Shown: positions 1-8,537 of the stretch, in pieces
Position numbering within the stretch: position 1 is the stretch's first letter
Layout of the letters: every line of letters begins with the position of its first letter
From: an uncultured Trueperaceae bacterium
GTDB taxonomy: Bacteria > Deinococcota > Deinococci > Deinococcales > Trueperaceae
DNA length: 25,288 bases
Direction: 5' to 3'
NCBI GenBank assembly: GCA_937907415.1
Contig: CALCHY010000279.1
Coordinates: forward strand, 1-25,288
Notes under the pieces: generated by a model
Database searches by the model: none
What the model was told of the DNA's origin: nothing
Seen by the model: the letters and a program-made list of their open reading frames with translations, nothing else
Made by a program: the position numbers and the translations under genes

Positions 1-847
1 CTGTGGGATGTCAGCTGGTGGCCTTCCAGAGAAACCAGCCTTGTCGCCAGGCACGGGTGATTCTCGAGCTTGTCCCAATAATCGCTAGTGGATTGTCTCA
101 GAATTTCTCGGCTTTTCTCGTAGACCCGGGGTGCCCTCGATTAACCCAGCTTTCTATGTTTGGGCTGGCTGATCCGGGGCAAGGCTACGGAGCTGTGACG
201 CTACTGTTGATACGGGGAGAGGTCTGGAGGTTGAAGGGCTTGAGGAAGGCATAATTGGACTCTCGTAACGGCTTCCTCGAGTCGTGATGCAAAGAATGCC
301 CATTAGGATGTCGCAAGAATCTCAATCCAACCTTATGGGAGCCGATGGTACTCCCTCTGACTTGTTGTACTGAGGGGGCGCAGAGGTTCCGAGCTCGCGT
401 AGCAACTTCTCGCAGCCGACCCCTGCCCTCCAGCAGTAGTTGCTGACGAGCTGTATTCGGCCCTCATCGGGTGTAACCAAGCGCAAGGTCGAGTCCGGTT
501 AGAGGTTCTCAAACGAGGCGCCTCGCCAACTTGGGGAGCCCATGTGGTGGGGTCGAATAAGCCATTCAATAAAGCGCTATCCTCTCTCAAGAAAGCCACA
601 CCCCCATTGATTTTCTGCGCCCACACGCTTTCTACAAGGATGAAGGCCATCCCTTCTCATAACTCGTGAATTGTTCGGGTTTGAGCTCGGCTAGGAAACT
701 TCAGCATATTCAACTTGGATGCATCGTCACCTCCGGGTCGAACAATGCGGCTTCATCTAGTCTCTGCGGGGCAAGCGAGAGGATTGGAAGTAGGATGGTC
801 TTTCCGGCGTGCCGCATTGACGAAAATCTACAATAGGGGGGCCGAAA
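1..847. other. Stretch without a convincing gene
   Basis: No frame here shows a recognisable family or a convincing start. One plus-strand frame is open from the left edge (about position 3) to a TAA at 252-254 and could be the tail of a gene cut by the window edge, but its translation matches nothing I know and its composition is not clearly coding. Frames on the other strand (for example 333-650) are low-complexity or arginine/serine rich and look accidental. The end of the stretch must hold the promoter of the three-gene operon starting at 848. A TACAAT hexamer at about 830-835 could be a -10 box, but I see no good -35 at the right distance. Confidence 0.5.
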
Positions 848-1501
848 GTGGCAGAAATAGCCGTTGCCAGTGAACGACAGACAGCAATTCGCTTGCTCGC
901 CTGCATTCAGGCGGCCGGCGACAGGAGTAATGCGGGCCGCTGGGGCGATGATGTCGTGTGCGTCCTACACTCCCAGTCTCGCCTACAAGCGCTCGATTTC
1001 TGGATGCGCAATCCGGACTATCTAGCCAACGAACTTATCACGGAGTTCGAGATATCCGGCGAACGTGATCTGCTTACGATCGCACAAAGCATATTCGACG
1101 ATCGGGAACCCGAACTTCGGCGATTTCCGATGGTCCGCTATCTGTTCGGAGCGTTCGAACCTCTGGACAATGCGTTGGCGATCCTCCGGGCAGCCGACCT
1201 CGTTCGGGTCAAACGTGACGGAGTTCCCGGCGGCAAGATTCGCGAGCATATCTATCTGTTGACTATCGCAGGCGAAGACGCGCTGGAGCGGATCGCCGCT
1301 GCGGCCCCCGAGCTTGGCTGGTATCGCGAACGTGCCCATATCGTGGCGCGGGTAGCTGGCGCGCAGGGCGGCAAGGCGCTGAAAGACCGGCAGTATCTAC
1401 AGGCCGAATATGCGGGAACGCAACTTAGCCATGTAATTGAGCCGGTCACCAGTCAGGTGCTCGCACGACTCACAGGAGTCTTGGGAGGGCTTGGCAAATG
1501 A
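848..1501 (+). CDS. Winged-helix-like middle component of an ABC-three-component (Lamassu-like) defence system
   Basis: This 217-aa protein starts at GTG 848, with a G-rich Shine-Dalgarno-like tract (AGGGGGG) just upstream. It is cytoplasmic, with no signal peptide or membrane segment. The central part contains a phrase with LDFWMRNPDYLA (about residues 49-60). To my memory this is typical of the small 'middle component' proteins encoded next to Rad50-like ATPases in ABC-3C systems. A short basic region and a beta-wing-like segment (IREHIYLLTIAGEDAL, about residues 132-147) suggest a winged-helix fold. It is the first gene of the operon, and its TGA overlaps the ATG of the ATPase gene by four bases (ATGA), so the two are translationally coupled. 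By analogy it would bridge ATPase and effector, like LmuC. The family assignment rests on motif memory and gene context, so it is moderate. Confidence 0.6.
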   Translation: MAEIAVASERQTAIRLLACIQAAGDRSNAGRWGDDVVCVLHSQSRLQALDFWMRNPDYLANELITEFEISGERDLLTIAQSIFDDREPELRRFPMVRYLFGAFEPLDNALAILRAADLVRVKRDGVPGGKIREHIYLLTIAGEDALERIAAAAPELGWYRERAHIVARVAGAQGGKALKDRQYLQAEYAGTQLSHVIEPVTSQVLARLTGVLGGLGK

Positions 1502-3426
1502 GCGGTGGCTGGCTGGAGACGGTTGCGGAAAAGGTCGGTATGCGCCCCGTTGAGGCGGAGCTGGCTCTACGCAAACGAGGCATAGTGGCCGACAGACCGC
1601 TGCGCCCGGCACGCACGCTGACGATACGCCGTATCGCGTTCAAAGGAGTAAAGCGCGGCATCGTAACGGGTCCAATCGACTTCGACTGGTCGGAGCTAAC
1701 TGCCGGCGTCTGGGCGGTGACGAGTCAGCGAAACCTCCGCGGCAAATCTACCGTTCTGGAAATCTTGCTGTGGGCGCTGCGAGGCACGCCCAAGGGTTTG
1801 CAGGACGATGTGCGCCGGTGGTTGTCTTGGGTGTGCGTCGAATTCGATGTCGATGATGAGCACTACTTGGTGGAATTTGCCGTTGAGGAACGCATTCCTC
1901 GCGGCACCCTAGCGCGTCGCCGCTCGTCGGGCGAAATTGACGAACTGGATCGCTTCATATCGGAGGACGGGTTCGAAGCGGCGATGGCGCAGTTCATGAT
2001 GAACACGCTTGACCTCGATCCGATCACGGCGATGCAAGGCCAGGAGGACGAGCGTCAAGTAGTTGAGCATGGCTGGGCAGCACTCTCCGGCGGAATCTAC
2101 TTCGGGGGCGACCATAAACAGTTACTCGGCGATGTTCAAATGGCGGGCCTGCCAGCACGAATGCTGCAGATGTACATCGGAATGCCTTGGGCGACGACAG
2201 TGATGCAGGCAGGCACAGCCAAGCGCGAGCTTGAGCAGGAATCCGAGAGGGCGTCCAAGTCGGCGGCGGCATCGGCGAAAGATGCGGAGGCGGCCCGCGT
2301 AAGAATAGAACGCGAACTCCAGGCAGCAAAGAAGCTTCTCGACAGCTTCGCGCAAGAGACTGGTACAGCCGTGGAACTCGAGCGACTTGCCGGCGAGGTG
2401 GCCCGCCTGTCACCAATTGCTTTCGATCTCGCGCGGCGTCTAGACCGAGCCGAGGCCGAAGCTACTGAACTAGAACGCCTAGCGAACGCGGACGAGCGTG
2501 CGGTGCGTAATCTGCGTGAGAACATCGTTGCAACGCAGTTCTTCAACGGTCTGCAACCGGTTTGTTGCCCGCGCTGCGAGACGCGAGTGTCTAGCGAACG
2601 GCTGAAACGCGAAAGCGCCGATCTGAGTTGCTCAATCTGCGCCGAGGAGATCCCGATCGATGAGCTAGAGGGTGCGAGCGACATGTTGGACGCGATTGAA
2701 CAGCGTTTCACTGCCGCCAGAGCTGCCGCCGATCGCGCCCGCGCCACCGCCAAGGCGCTCAAAGAGAAGTCGAAAGCGAGCAGCAACGAGTTCGAGAATG
2801 CACGCCAGGAACTCGCCAAGGCGGCGACAAGTGCCACGTTCAAAGAACGCCGCAAGGCGGAACTCGATGTCGCGCGCCTGGAGGGCGCCCTAAAGGAGCG
2901 CCATGTGCCCGCGGCACCCGCCGTTGCATCTCCCGACTTGGCGCTTGTCCGCGCAGCCCATGCAGAGGCAGACAGAGCTTATAGGGCAGGTCGCGGTGAC
3001 ATATTAGATCGCTTGAACAGGGAAATTCTCACGCTGGGACAGCGGCTCGGCGTGCAGATGCTCGAGGAGGTCAAACTCAACTCGAACGCCACCCTCTTAC
3101 TTACTAAGGGGGGCGAACCAACGACCTTCAGCAAGGTGACGGCGGGTGAGCGACTGCGGTTGCGAATCGCGACTGCGACGGCTTTAATTCGGGTGGGGCA
3201 CGAACGTGGCCTTGGCCGCCATCCTGGGCTCCTAATCGTAGACTCCCCAGCTTCTGAAGAAGTTAGTCCCGATGACCTAACCGCCGTGCTTAGTGAGCTT
3301 CAGGCGATTTCGCGTGAAACCGAAGGGCTTCAGATCATCATCGGGAGCGCCAATGCCAGCGCGATTACTGATCAGCTCGGCGAGCAATGGTGTCGGGCCG
3401 CAACAGGGGACGATTATCTGTGGTAG
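1498..3426 (+). CDS. Rad50/SMC-like ABC ATPase with zinc-binding insert (ABC-3C / LmuB-like)
   Basis: The 642-aa protein has split ATPase halves around a coiled-coil arm. The N-terminal half has a P-loop at residues 77-85 (QRNLRGKST). It keeps GKST but has Gln where the first Gly of GxxxxGK[ST] is expected. Charged, Ala/Glu/Arg-rich coiled coil runs from about 240 to 345 and 395 to 470. Between the arms are two cysteine pairs, CPRC (357-360) and CSIC (378-381), forming a zinc-hook or zinc-ribbon-like tip. The C-terminal half has a signature-like KVTAGERLRLR (546-556) and a Walker B region LLIVDSP (578-584) followed by acidic E587/E588. The start ATG has GGAGGG seven bases upstream. As in Lamassu/ABC-3C systems, it would sense foreign DNA or DNA ends and control the nuclease encoded 25 bp downstream. 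The SMC/Rad50 class is secure; the defence role is inferred from context. Confidence 0.82.
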   Translation: MSGGWLETVAEKVGMRPVEAELALRKRGIVADRPLRPARTLTIRRIAFKGVKRGIVTGPIDFDWSELTAGVWAVTSQRNLRGKSTVLEILLWALRGTPKGLQDDVRRWLSWVCVEFDVDDEHYLVEFAVEERIPRGTLARRRSSGEIDELDRFISEDGFEAAMAQFMMNTLDLDPITAMQGQEDERQVVEHGWAALSGGIYFGGDHKQLLGDVQMAGLPARMLQMYIGMPWATTVMQAGTAKRELEQESERASKSAAASAKDAEAARVRIERELQAAKKLLDSFAQETGTAVELERLAGEVARLSPIAFDLARRLDRAEAEATELERLANADERAVRNLRENIVATQFFNGLQPVCCPRCETRVSSERLKRESADLSCSICAEEIPIDELEGASDMLDAIEQRFTAARAAADRARATAKALKEKSKASSNEFENARQELAKAATSATFKERRKAELDVARLEGALKERHVPAAPAVASPDLALVRAAHAEADRAYRAGRGDILDRLNREILTLGQRLGVQMLEEVKLNSNATLLLTKGGEPTTFSKVTAGERLRLRIATATALIRVGHERGLGRHPGLLIVDSPASEEVSPDDLTAVLSELQAISRETEGLQIIIGSANASAITDQLGEQWCRAATGDDYLW

Positions 3427-3451
3427 CGCGGCCCCAAGAGCGTTCCTCAGC

Positions 3452-5368
3452 ATGAGCGCGCTTGAACTTCTCGAGGCGCGTCTAGTTAACAGCCTGCCAG
3501 TCACTATCAACGATATTGGCGGAGTGGATGAAATCCTCGCCGACACTGAACGACTCTATGCAGCGCCATTCCTCGACATTCTCACGGAAATGGTAATCGT
3601 GGCCCCGCCTACTGAAGCCGAGCGGCTGCATGACTTCTTGATTGGTGGCTTCGTTGTGGCACGCGATCCCCAATCCTTCCGCGACGCGACCGACCGGCTG
3701 ATCGGGAACGCCGCTCTGCGCGCTGCCCTAGCGAAGGCGGTCGTCGAAGTTTTTTCGCGACGTATTAGGGATTACGCAACACAGCGTGAGGCGCTAATCG
3801 CTGCATATGCGCTTGAAGGACTTTTCCGTCTTGCCCTGGAAGGCGATGTAAGCCGTCACCGGCCCCTGCTCGAACTCACGGAGGTTACAGCAGATGTGCC
3901 GGGCCTCTTTGCTCAGCATGTCGCGAAGATTGGTGGGGCCGCCTTCCACGTGTGGGGAGGCGACGAACTGCTGACGATGCTCCACCAGCTACTCGACAAT
4001 GAGGAAGCAAGAAGTGAGGCAGCGTTTGAGCTCGGCCTCGCACATCTGGCACGTGCGCTCGACGGCGAAGATATGGCAACAGTCCTCGCCGGTCTAGACA
4101 CGGCGCGGGTGCTTTTCGAGCAAGCGCGCGAGGCCGATGACAATCGGTCGGACGCGCGCGCCTACCAATTGGCAATAGATCTCGTTCTCGGCTTTACGGC
4201 GAATCAGAGCGCCACCGAAATGCAGGCGACGCTAACTGATTTGGAAATCGCCGCGCGGGACCGTGCAGAAGTGATGCGCACCGGGCGCGTAGCGCCATGG
4301 CTTGCGCCCCGTCAGGACGTGGATCTTGAATGGTTCGAACTCGCACGTTTGGTCCACCACACGGCCGACGATCTTACCCGCCCCAGCTGGATCAATGCCG
4401 CCAGGACCATGGATCGCATTCTCGCCGTCTATGAAGCGAGTTGCACCATCGCGCACGGGGACGGCCTACGGACAATACTGCGCCCCCGAATCGAGGCCTC
4501 ATTCCTGCGTGAACGCGGGCTTGCGGCCCATCTCAACGATCTACTTCGCGAGGGTCATTGGCCCGATGCACAGCGAACAATCGCGCAAGATCTTCGCTCT
4601 GCGTTGGATAAAGCTAACCGCGCTGGTGCGTGTCCGGGAAAAGCTGGCGAGAATGAGCAATATCCTCTGCTCGTGCGCATTCTCCCCGAAGGCACTTCGA
4701 TCGAGCAGATTCCCACCGACATGGCACAATCCCTCGAGGCAGGCCTCGACAGCCACTTCATGCATGGCCACAAACTTGCCAATCCGGTCCTACAACGCGT
4801 GCTGAAGAAATTGCGCAATCAACTTGCTACAAGCACGGAATACACGGGCGACGTCCAGTGGATGTTTGATGCTGTCCTCCGACAGGTGTTGATGTTCTGC
4901 AGTGACAGGCAGAACGCCGGGATGCGCGACCTAGGCGAGCGTGGTGCCTACTTGCGGGCCCGGAATCCGAGCGAGGCCGACCTCCAGTCTGACCTCCGAG
5001 AATTCCTCAAGGGCAATCTTGGGGACGCCGAAGTGTTGACAGAGGTGCCCGGTATCGCGACCGGCCGGACAGATCTATACATCAGTATGGGCGGGCCGAC
5101 TTTCGTTATCGAGCTAAAAAAGCACGAAGGAACGTTTTCACGCGAGACCGCCAACAGGTTCATGGCGCAAGCAACCAGTTATCAGGCAACCAACGTTCGG
5201 CTCGGATTCCTCGGGGCGCTCGAACTTGTCGATCGATCTGGGCCCGCGCCAAGCATTGAGGAATGCCTCTGGCACAGCGCCTATGTTCCCGAGGGCGGCG
5301 CACTCGCCCGACACCTCATCATCTTTAGGGTTCCGGGCCGCCTAAAGCCCCCATCGACGCTCCGCTAG
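3452..5368 (+). CDS. Large helical protein with C-terminal PD-(D/E)XK nuclease domain (probable effector)
   Basis: From ATG 3452, the first start after the ATPase stop, this is a 638-aa soluble protein. An in-frame extension back to 3293 would overlap the ATPase gene deeply and has no coding support, so I reject it. The first 500 residues are alpha-helical and unrecognised. The C-terminus has a clear PD-(D/E)XK core: acidic E508/E517 helix, then GRTD with D541, then FVIELKK with E554 and K556, followed by a helix containing QATSYQ. This is the arrangement of Mrr/Cap4-like and other restriction-type DNA nucleases. As the third gene of the operon it is the likely DNA-cutting effector, released or activated by the ATPase. 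No strong ribosome binding site precedes it, so it may depend on upstream translation. What the helical part binds is unknown. Confidence 0.72.
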   Translation: MSALELLEARLVNSLPVTINDIGGVDEILADTERLYAAPFLDILTEMVIVAPPTEAERLHDFLIGGFVVARDPQSFRDATDRLIGNAALRAALAKAVVEVFSRRIRDYATQREALIAAYALEGLFRLALEGDVSRHRPLLELTEVTADVPGLFAQHVAKIGGAAFHVWGGDELLTMLHQLLDNEEARSEAAFELGLAHLARALDGEDMATVLAGLDTARVLFEQAREADDNRSDARAYQLAIDLVLGFTANQSATEMQATLTDLEIAARDRAEVMRTGRVAPWLAPRQDVDLEWFELARLVHHTADDLTRPSWINAARTMDRILAVYEASCTIAHGDGLRTILRPRIEASFLRERGLAAHLNDLLREGHWPDAQRTIAQDLRSALDKANRAGACPGKAGENEQYPLLVRILPEGTSIEQIPTDMAQSLEAGLDSHFMHGHKLANPVLQRVLKKLRNQLATSTEYTGDVQWMFDAVLRQVLMFCSDRQNAGMRDLGERGAYLRARNPSEADLQSDLREFLKGNLGDAEVLTEVPGIATGRTDLYISMGGPTFVIELKKHEGTFSRETANRFMAQATSYQATNVRLGFLGALELVDRSGPAPSIEECLWHSAYVPEGGALARHLIIFRVPGRLKPPSTLR

Positions 5369-5473
5369 AGCGCCTCTGTCGCGCTCCGCCGCCTAGCCCC
5401 AACCGGTGACGGCAGTATCACATTTCAACTCTTACGGCCAGCTTATGCGAGTCTGACGCAATACAAACTCCCT

Positions 5474-5522
5474 CGGAGGTCCCGCCGCATATAGTTTTGG
5501 AATATGGTTCTTGGGACCCTCG
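5474..5522. repeat. Long imperfect inverted repeat between convergent genes
   Basis: CGGAGGTCCC at 5474-5483 pairs with GGGACCCTCG at 5513-5522 (8 of 10). An inner CATAT/ATATG pair closes a nine-base loop. It lies in the 213-bp gap where the plus-strand nuclease operon and the minus-strand tniQ gene converge. A bidirectional terminator would be expected here, but neither side carries a T-tract. It could also belong to a transposon end. The sequence around it (5395-5510) has scattered short matches to the repeats at 11848-11917, but none is convincing. Confidence 0.35.
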
Positions 5523-5581
5523 ACACCGCAACAGATTTTCCCGTTCACAACCGTTGCCGCGCAAGGCCCCATGGGGATTAC

Positions 5582-7303
5582 TTAAATGCCCGGGTAATCG
5601 TTCTCCCACGGTTTTCCGCTCACTCCATGATTTCGCAGGGCAGGTTTCCAGGAGACCAACTTGCCCCTGATAGGTTTCCCTAGTGACCGTACTTCGTGCC
5701 GCACGTAGGACTCGATGCCGCACCCTTGCTTTAAGTGCTCGGGCATGCGTTCCTGCCAGTTGTACGAGTTCCCGTCTTCTGTGAACGTACGAACCATTGT
5801 GATGCGGTACTCGTCGTCGCGGGCGCCAAGCGTAGCAATCCACCGGGCTAGCGCCCGACTTTGACCGGTCAATCCCGCGACGTTCACCAGGCGCAGCACC
5901 TTACTAGCGACCGCCGGCGGATCCTCCACGTGAAAGACGTCTCCCCACTTCGCCGCGGTCAAGCTGAGGAAAAAGCGCAACATCACCTGCACAGGAAGGA
6001 CCAGTTCGTCTGCCTTCAAATGCTTTGCGAAGGCTGGGAACTCACGGAGTATCAGCTCGGGGGTGATCTCAGCGTCGTAGTGACGCAGATCGAGATAGCG
6101 ACCCTTCCGCGGATGGTTACTAAGGTACGAGAGAATCCTGTTCTCCCTGATGGTCAGTTCAACGAGTGCTAGCTTCAGTCCGGGCGATAACCGCTCCGCC
6201 CTCCGGGCACGGTCCAGGGCGCGCCGTTGCCTGCCTCGCACGTGCTCTAGTAGGTCCGCGAGGCGCTCCCTCCGCTCCTCCTCGTTGGGCGCAGCGACGA
6301 TTGGTAATGCCTTGCGGACAGCGACCGCCATTATTGCTGGCGACGGGATATCAGCCATGCCGCGGTCGAGAGAACCCTTCTGGCCGTCACGCTCCGCTAG
6401 GTTCCGGGCCCGAGTGGAGCAATGCCGCCTCCACGCCGCTTCAAGCTCAGAACCGAGCCCATCGGCCGAACTCTCCGGAGCCGCAAAGAGCGCGAGCCCG
6501 CACAGGAGGTACAGGTCGTCGAAGAACTCAAGAGCAGTCATCCACTCATCGGGCCGCACCTGGAATGGGCCGTCCGAGTTGAGCGCCTTGAGGATCTCAG
6601 TCTGAGCACTAGCCAGTCCCGGATCCGTAACCGTAAGCGTCTCGATCGTCCGGAGATCGTGCCCACACGGTTGCTTGGCCCTCGCTCGCTCACTTCCGAC
6701 AGGAGCTGGGTTCATGCACTTGACGGTTGACCCGACATGCTTGCCATGAATCGGCACCATGCCCCTGTCGTGCCTAGGGGTGCCGTGCTCCAGCCCACAC
6801 TCGTCGCACGCCTCCGATAGAAGGCAGCCGTGCCTCTCGCACATGAACACCGCCCCAACGCGCCACGCGAGCCGGTGGTGAGCCGGGGACTCGCTAAGGC
6901 ACGTAGGGCACACCAGGGTGCTGGACACTCGGATGGCTTCCCGCAGACCCACCGTCTGGGGCGAATCCCAGTGGTGGTATCGGAAGCACTTGGTGGCCAG
7001 GGAAGCCAAGAACGTACTGGTCAAGGCCTCGCTCTGCTCAGGTTTGTACGCATGCCAGGGCAGCACCAGGTAGCTGTTGCGAAGCGGAACAGACTTGGTT
7101 GGGCGGATCCGGGTCGGCATTGTCAAGGTGGCCGCTGTGGCCTTCTGGCTCGTCCCATTCGTCTCAGATGCGCGCCAGATCAGCGACTGAATCGATTCCC
7201 CCTCCTCCGCAACTGGGACCCCGGGAAGAGCGAACAAGCGGTCACCGATGAAATAGCGCCGCCTGCGATCCCTGCAGCGCTCCCGCTCTGCAATCGCCGT
7301 CAC
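5582..7303 (-). CDS. tniQ: TniQ/TnsD-family target-selection protein
   Basis: This 573-aa protein starts at GTG 7303, overlapping the tnsC stop by four bases (GTGA). The N-terminus is typical TniQ: LFALPGVPVAEEGESIQSLI at about 23-42, then a cysteine/histidine cluster made of CPTC (132-135), CERHGC (155-160), CDEC (166-169), C196 and a CGH (213-215). These are zinc-binding positions of the TniQ domain. The length exceeds Tn5053-type TniQ (about 400 aa) and is nearer to TnsD of Tn7, so the C-terminal half probably reads a specific attachment site. TniQ proteins recruit TnsC to the target DNA. It is last in the tnsA-tnsB-tnsC-tniQ order and no TnsE-like gene follows. There are no nearby Cas genes, so targeting is presumably protein-directed. 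The site it recognises cannot be read from this window. Confidence 0.88.
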   Translation of the reverse strand: MTAIAERERCRDRRRRYFIGDRLFALPGVPVAEEGESIQSLIWRASETNGTSQKATAATLTMPTRIRPTKSVPLRNSYLVLPWHAYKPEQSEALTSTFLASLATKCFRYHHWDSPQTVGLREAIRVSSTLVCPTCLSESPAHHRLAWRVGAVFMCERHGCLLSEACDECGLEHGTPRHDRGMVPIHGKHVGSTVKCMNPAPVGSERARAKQPCGHDLRTIETLTVTDPGLASAQTEILKALNSDGPFQVRPDEWMTALEFFDDLYLLCGLALFAAPESSADGLGSELEAAWRRHCSTRARNLAERDGQKGSLDRGMADIPSPAIMAVAVRKALPIVAAPNEEERRERLADLLEHVRGRQRRALDRARRAERLSPGLKLALVELTIRENRILSYLSNHPRKGRYLDLRHYDAEITPELILREFPAFAKHLKADELVLPVQVMLRFFLSLTAAKWGDVFHVEDPPAVASKVLRLVNVAGLTGQSRALARWIATLGARDDEYRITMVRTFTEDGNSYNWQERMPEHLKQGCGIESYVRHEVRSLGKPIRGKLVSWKPALRNHGVSGKPWENDYPGI

Positions 7304-8487
7304 TTATCCCCACCGCCCTTCCTGTCCTTCAGGATATTTCGGTAGGTGGACTCGGCGTCATCGCTCAGTTGCACCTCGTCCAGGAGGCTTGGGGATATCA
7401 CTTCGCGCTCGGAACCGATGGCGAGCTGCGCCGCCTCACCGATGAGCGCCACCACGTGCTGCAACACGCCTTGGGTGCGATCGTAGACGTGATCGACCAC
7501 CTCGGCCGTCAACCAGTTAGACCGGGGGTCATCCAACAGCACCGTCTTCCAGGCCAGCACCTTCAAGACCTGGAACAGATCTTCGCTCTGGATGGGGTTC
7601 GATAGCCGGCCTATCTTGATGCGCTTGAAGCGGCGCGACAACTGCTGCTGCGCTTCCAGGTTCCCGTAGTCAAGGAACGGGAGCCCTCTGCCGCTGCTAA
7701 CCCCCGCCATGAGGAACACCGCATTCGTGCGATTAGTCAGGTCCTTCAAGAAGTTGACTGTCTCCGAGCCCGTACCTGACGCCTTCAGGAAATGCACCTC
7801 GTCGATTACCACCAGCACCGTCGCGCAGTTGGAGATCAGGTTCGATAGCGTGTCAGCCAGGTCGGCGCCCCGGACCTTCCCCTCAAACACCGTCACTGGC
7901 ACACCGATCGACCCGTACGACTTCACGCACAACTCCAAGAGGGTCTTTGGCGTAACAACGCCGTACAAGGTGATCGTCATGACCACCACCCACTGGCCGA
8001 CGATCGTCTGCCCGTCGCTGGTCTCACGCTCCACCTGCAGCCGCTCGGGCGCCTCCCCGCGCCAGTCATCCCCGAGCTCCTCCGTCAACTGACTAAGGAG
8101 CACGCGCGAAGCCACCTCGGTGATGGTAGTAGTCTTTCCGACGCCCGCCTCACCCTCGACAATCAAGCCACCCTGAGTCGTGGCGCTCGAGTAGTGAGCG
8201 CGCTTCAGCGCCCCGGCTACGGCCTTGTGAACAGCCTCCAGATGCGGCACACCCGCCACCACCGGCGCCAATGCCAACCGGAGACGCAAGTTATCGAACT
8301 CGCGACGGTCCGCAGCAGAGAAACCCGCGTACTGGTCCCGGGTGACCGATCGCGCGCTCTCCACGCCCGCCTTGATCTCGGTGACCTCCCGCTCCCGACC
8401 GAGAGCGTAATCCCAGAACGCCCGAGTGCTCGAGAGTGGGTGCACCGCAGCCTTGCTCACCTTCTTCGACCGGATCATCTTGGTCAT
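7300..8487 (-). CDS. tnsC: TnsC/TniB-family AAA+ ATPase, transposition regulator
   Basis: I place the start at ATG 8487, preceded by TTAGGAG at good distance, giving 395 aa. A longer frame to 8571 would run into tnsB and lacks a ribosome binding site. Walker A is GEAGVGKT (112-119), Walker B is VLVVIDEVH (224-232), and a GTGSETVNFLKDLTN segment (238-252) followed by AVFLMAGV (256-263) is characteristic of TniB/TnsC proteins. In Tn7-like elements this ATPase polymerises on DNA, is recruited by TniQ and activates the TnsA/TnsB transposase. The gene lies 50 bp after tnsB, with a strong hairpin in the gap, and overlaps tniQ by four bases. Assignment is firm. Confidence 0.92.
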   Translation of the reverse strand: MTKMIRSKKVSKAAVHPLSSTRAFWDYALGREREVTEIKAGVESARSVTRDQYAGFSAADRREFDNLRLRLALAPVVAGVPHLEAVHKAVAGALKRAHYSSATTQGGLIVEGEAGVGKTTTITEVASRVLLSQLTEELGDDWRGEAPERLQVERETSDGQTIVGQWVVVMTITLYGVVTPKTLLELCVKSYGSIGVPVTVFEGKVRGADLADTLSNLISNCATVLVVIDEVHFLKASGTGSETVNFLKDLTNRTNAVFLMAGVSSGRGLPFLDYGNLEAQQQLSRRFKRIKIGRLSNPIQSEDLFQVLKVLAWKTVLLDDPRSNWLTAEVVDHVYDRTQGVLQHVVALIGEAAQLAIGSEREVISPSLLDEVQLSDDAESTYRNILKDRKGGGDK

Positions 8488-8504
8488 GCAACAGCTCCTA
8501 AGGA

Positions 8505-8530
8505 GAGAGCGCCGGTAACCCGGCGCTCTC
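8505..8530. repeat. Perfect 11-bp hairpin in the tnsB-tnsC gap
   Basis: GAGAGCGCCGG (8505-8515) and CCGGCGCTCTC (8520-8530) form a perfect stem with a four-base loop in the 50-bp gap between the tnsB stop and the tnsC start. In the minus-strand transcript the stem ends directly before the tnsC ribosome binding site (AGGAG). No T-run follows, so it is not a normal intrinsic terminator. It may process or stabilise the messenger, or set the TnsB:TnsC ratio. Confidence 0.7.
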
Positions 8531-8537
8531 CACGTGA

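Noticed and set aside
9..30. TGTCAGCTGGTGGCC at the left edge as a right transposon end
   Set aside because: It resembles the TGTC and GCTGGTGATAATGGCC pieces of the left end, but has no following repeats and no visible target duplication.
3293..3451. N-terminal extension of the nuclease gene
   Set aside because: It would overlap the ATPase gene by over 130 bp with no ribosome binding site and a low-complexity translation; ATG 3452 is a natural start.
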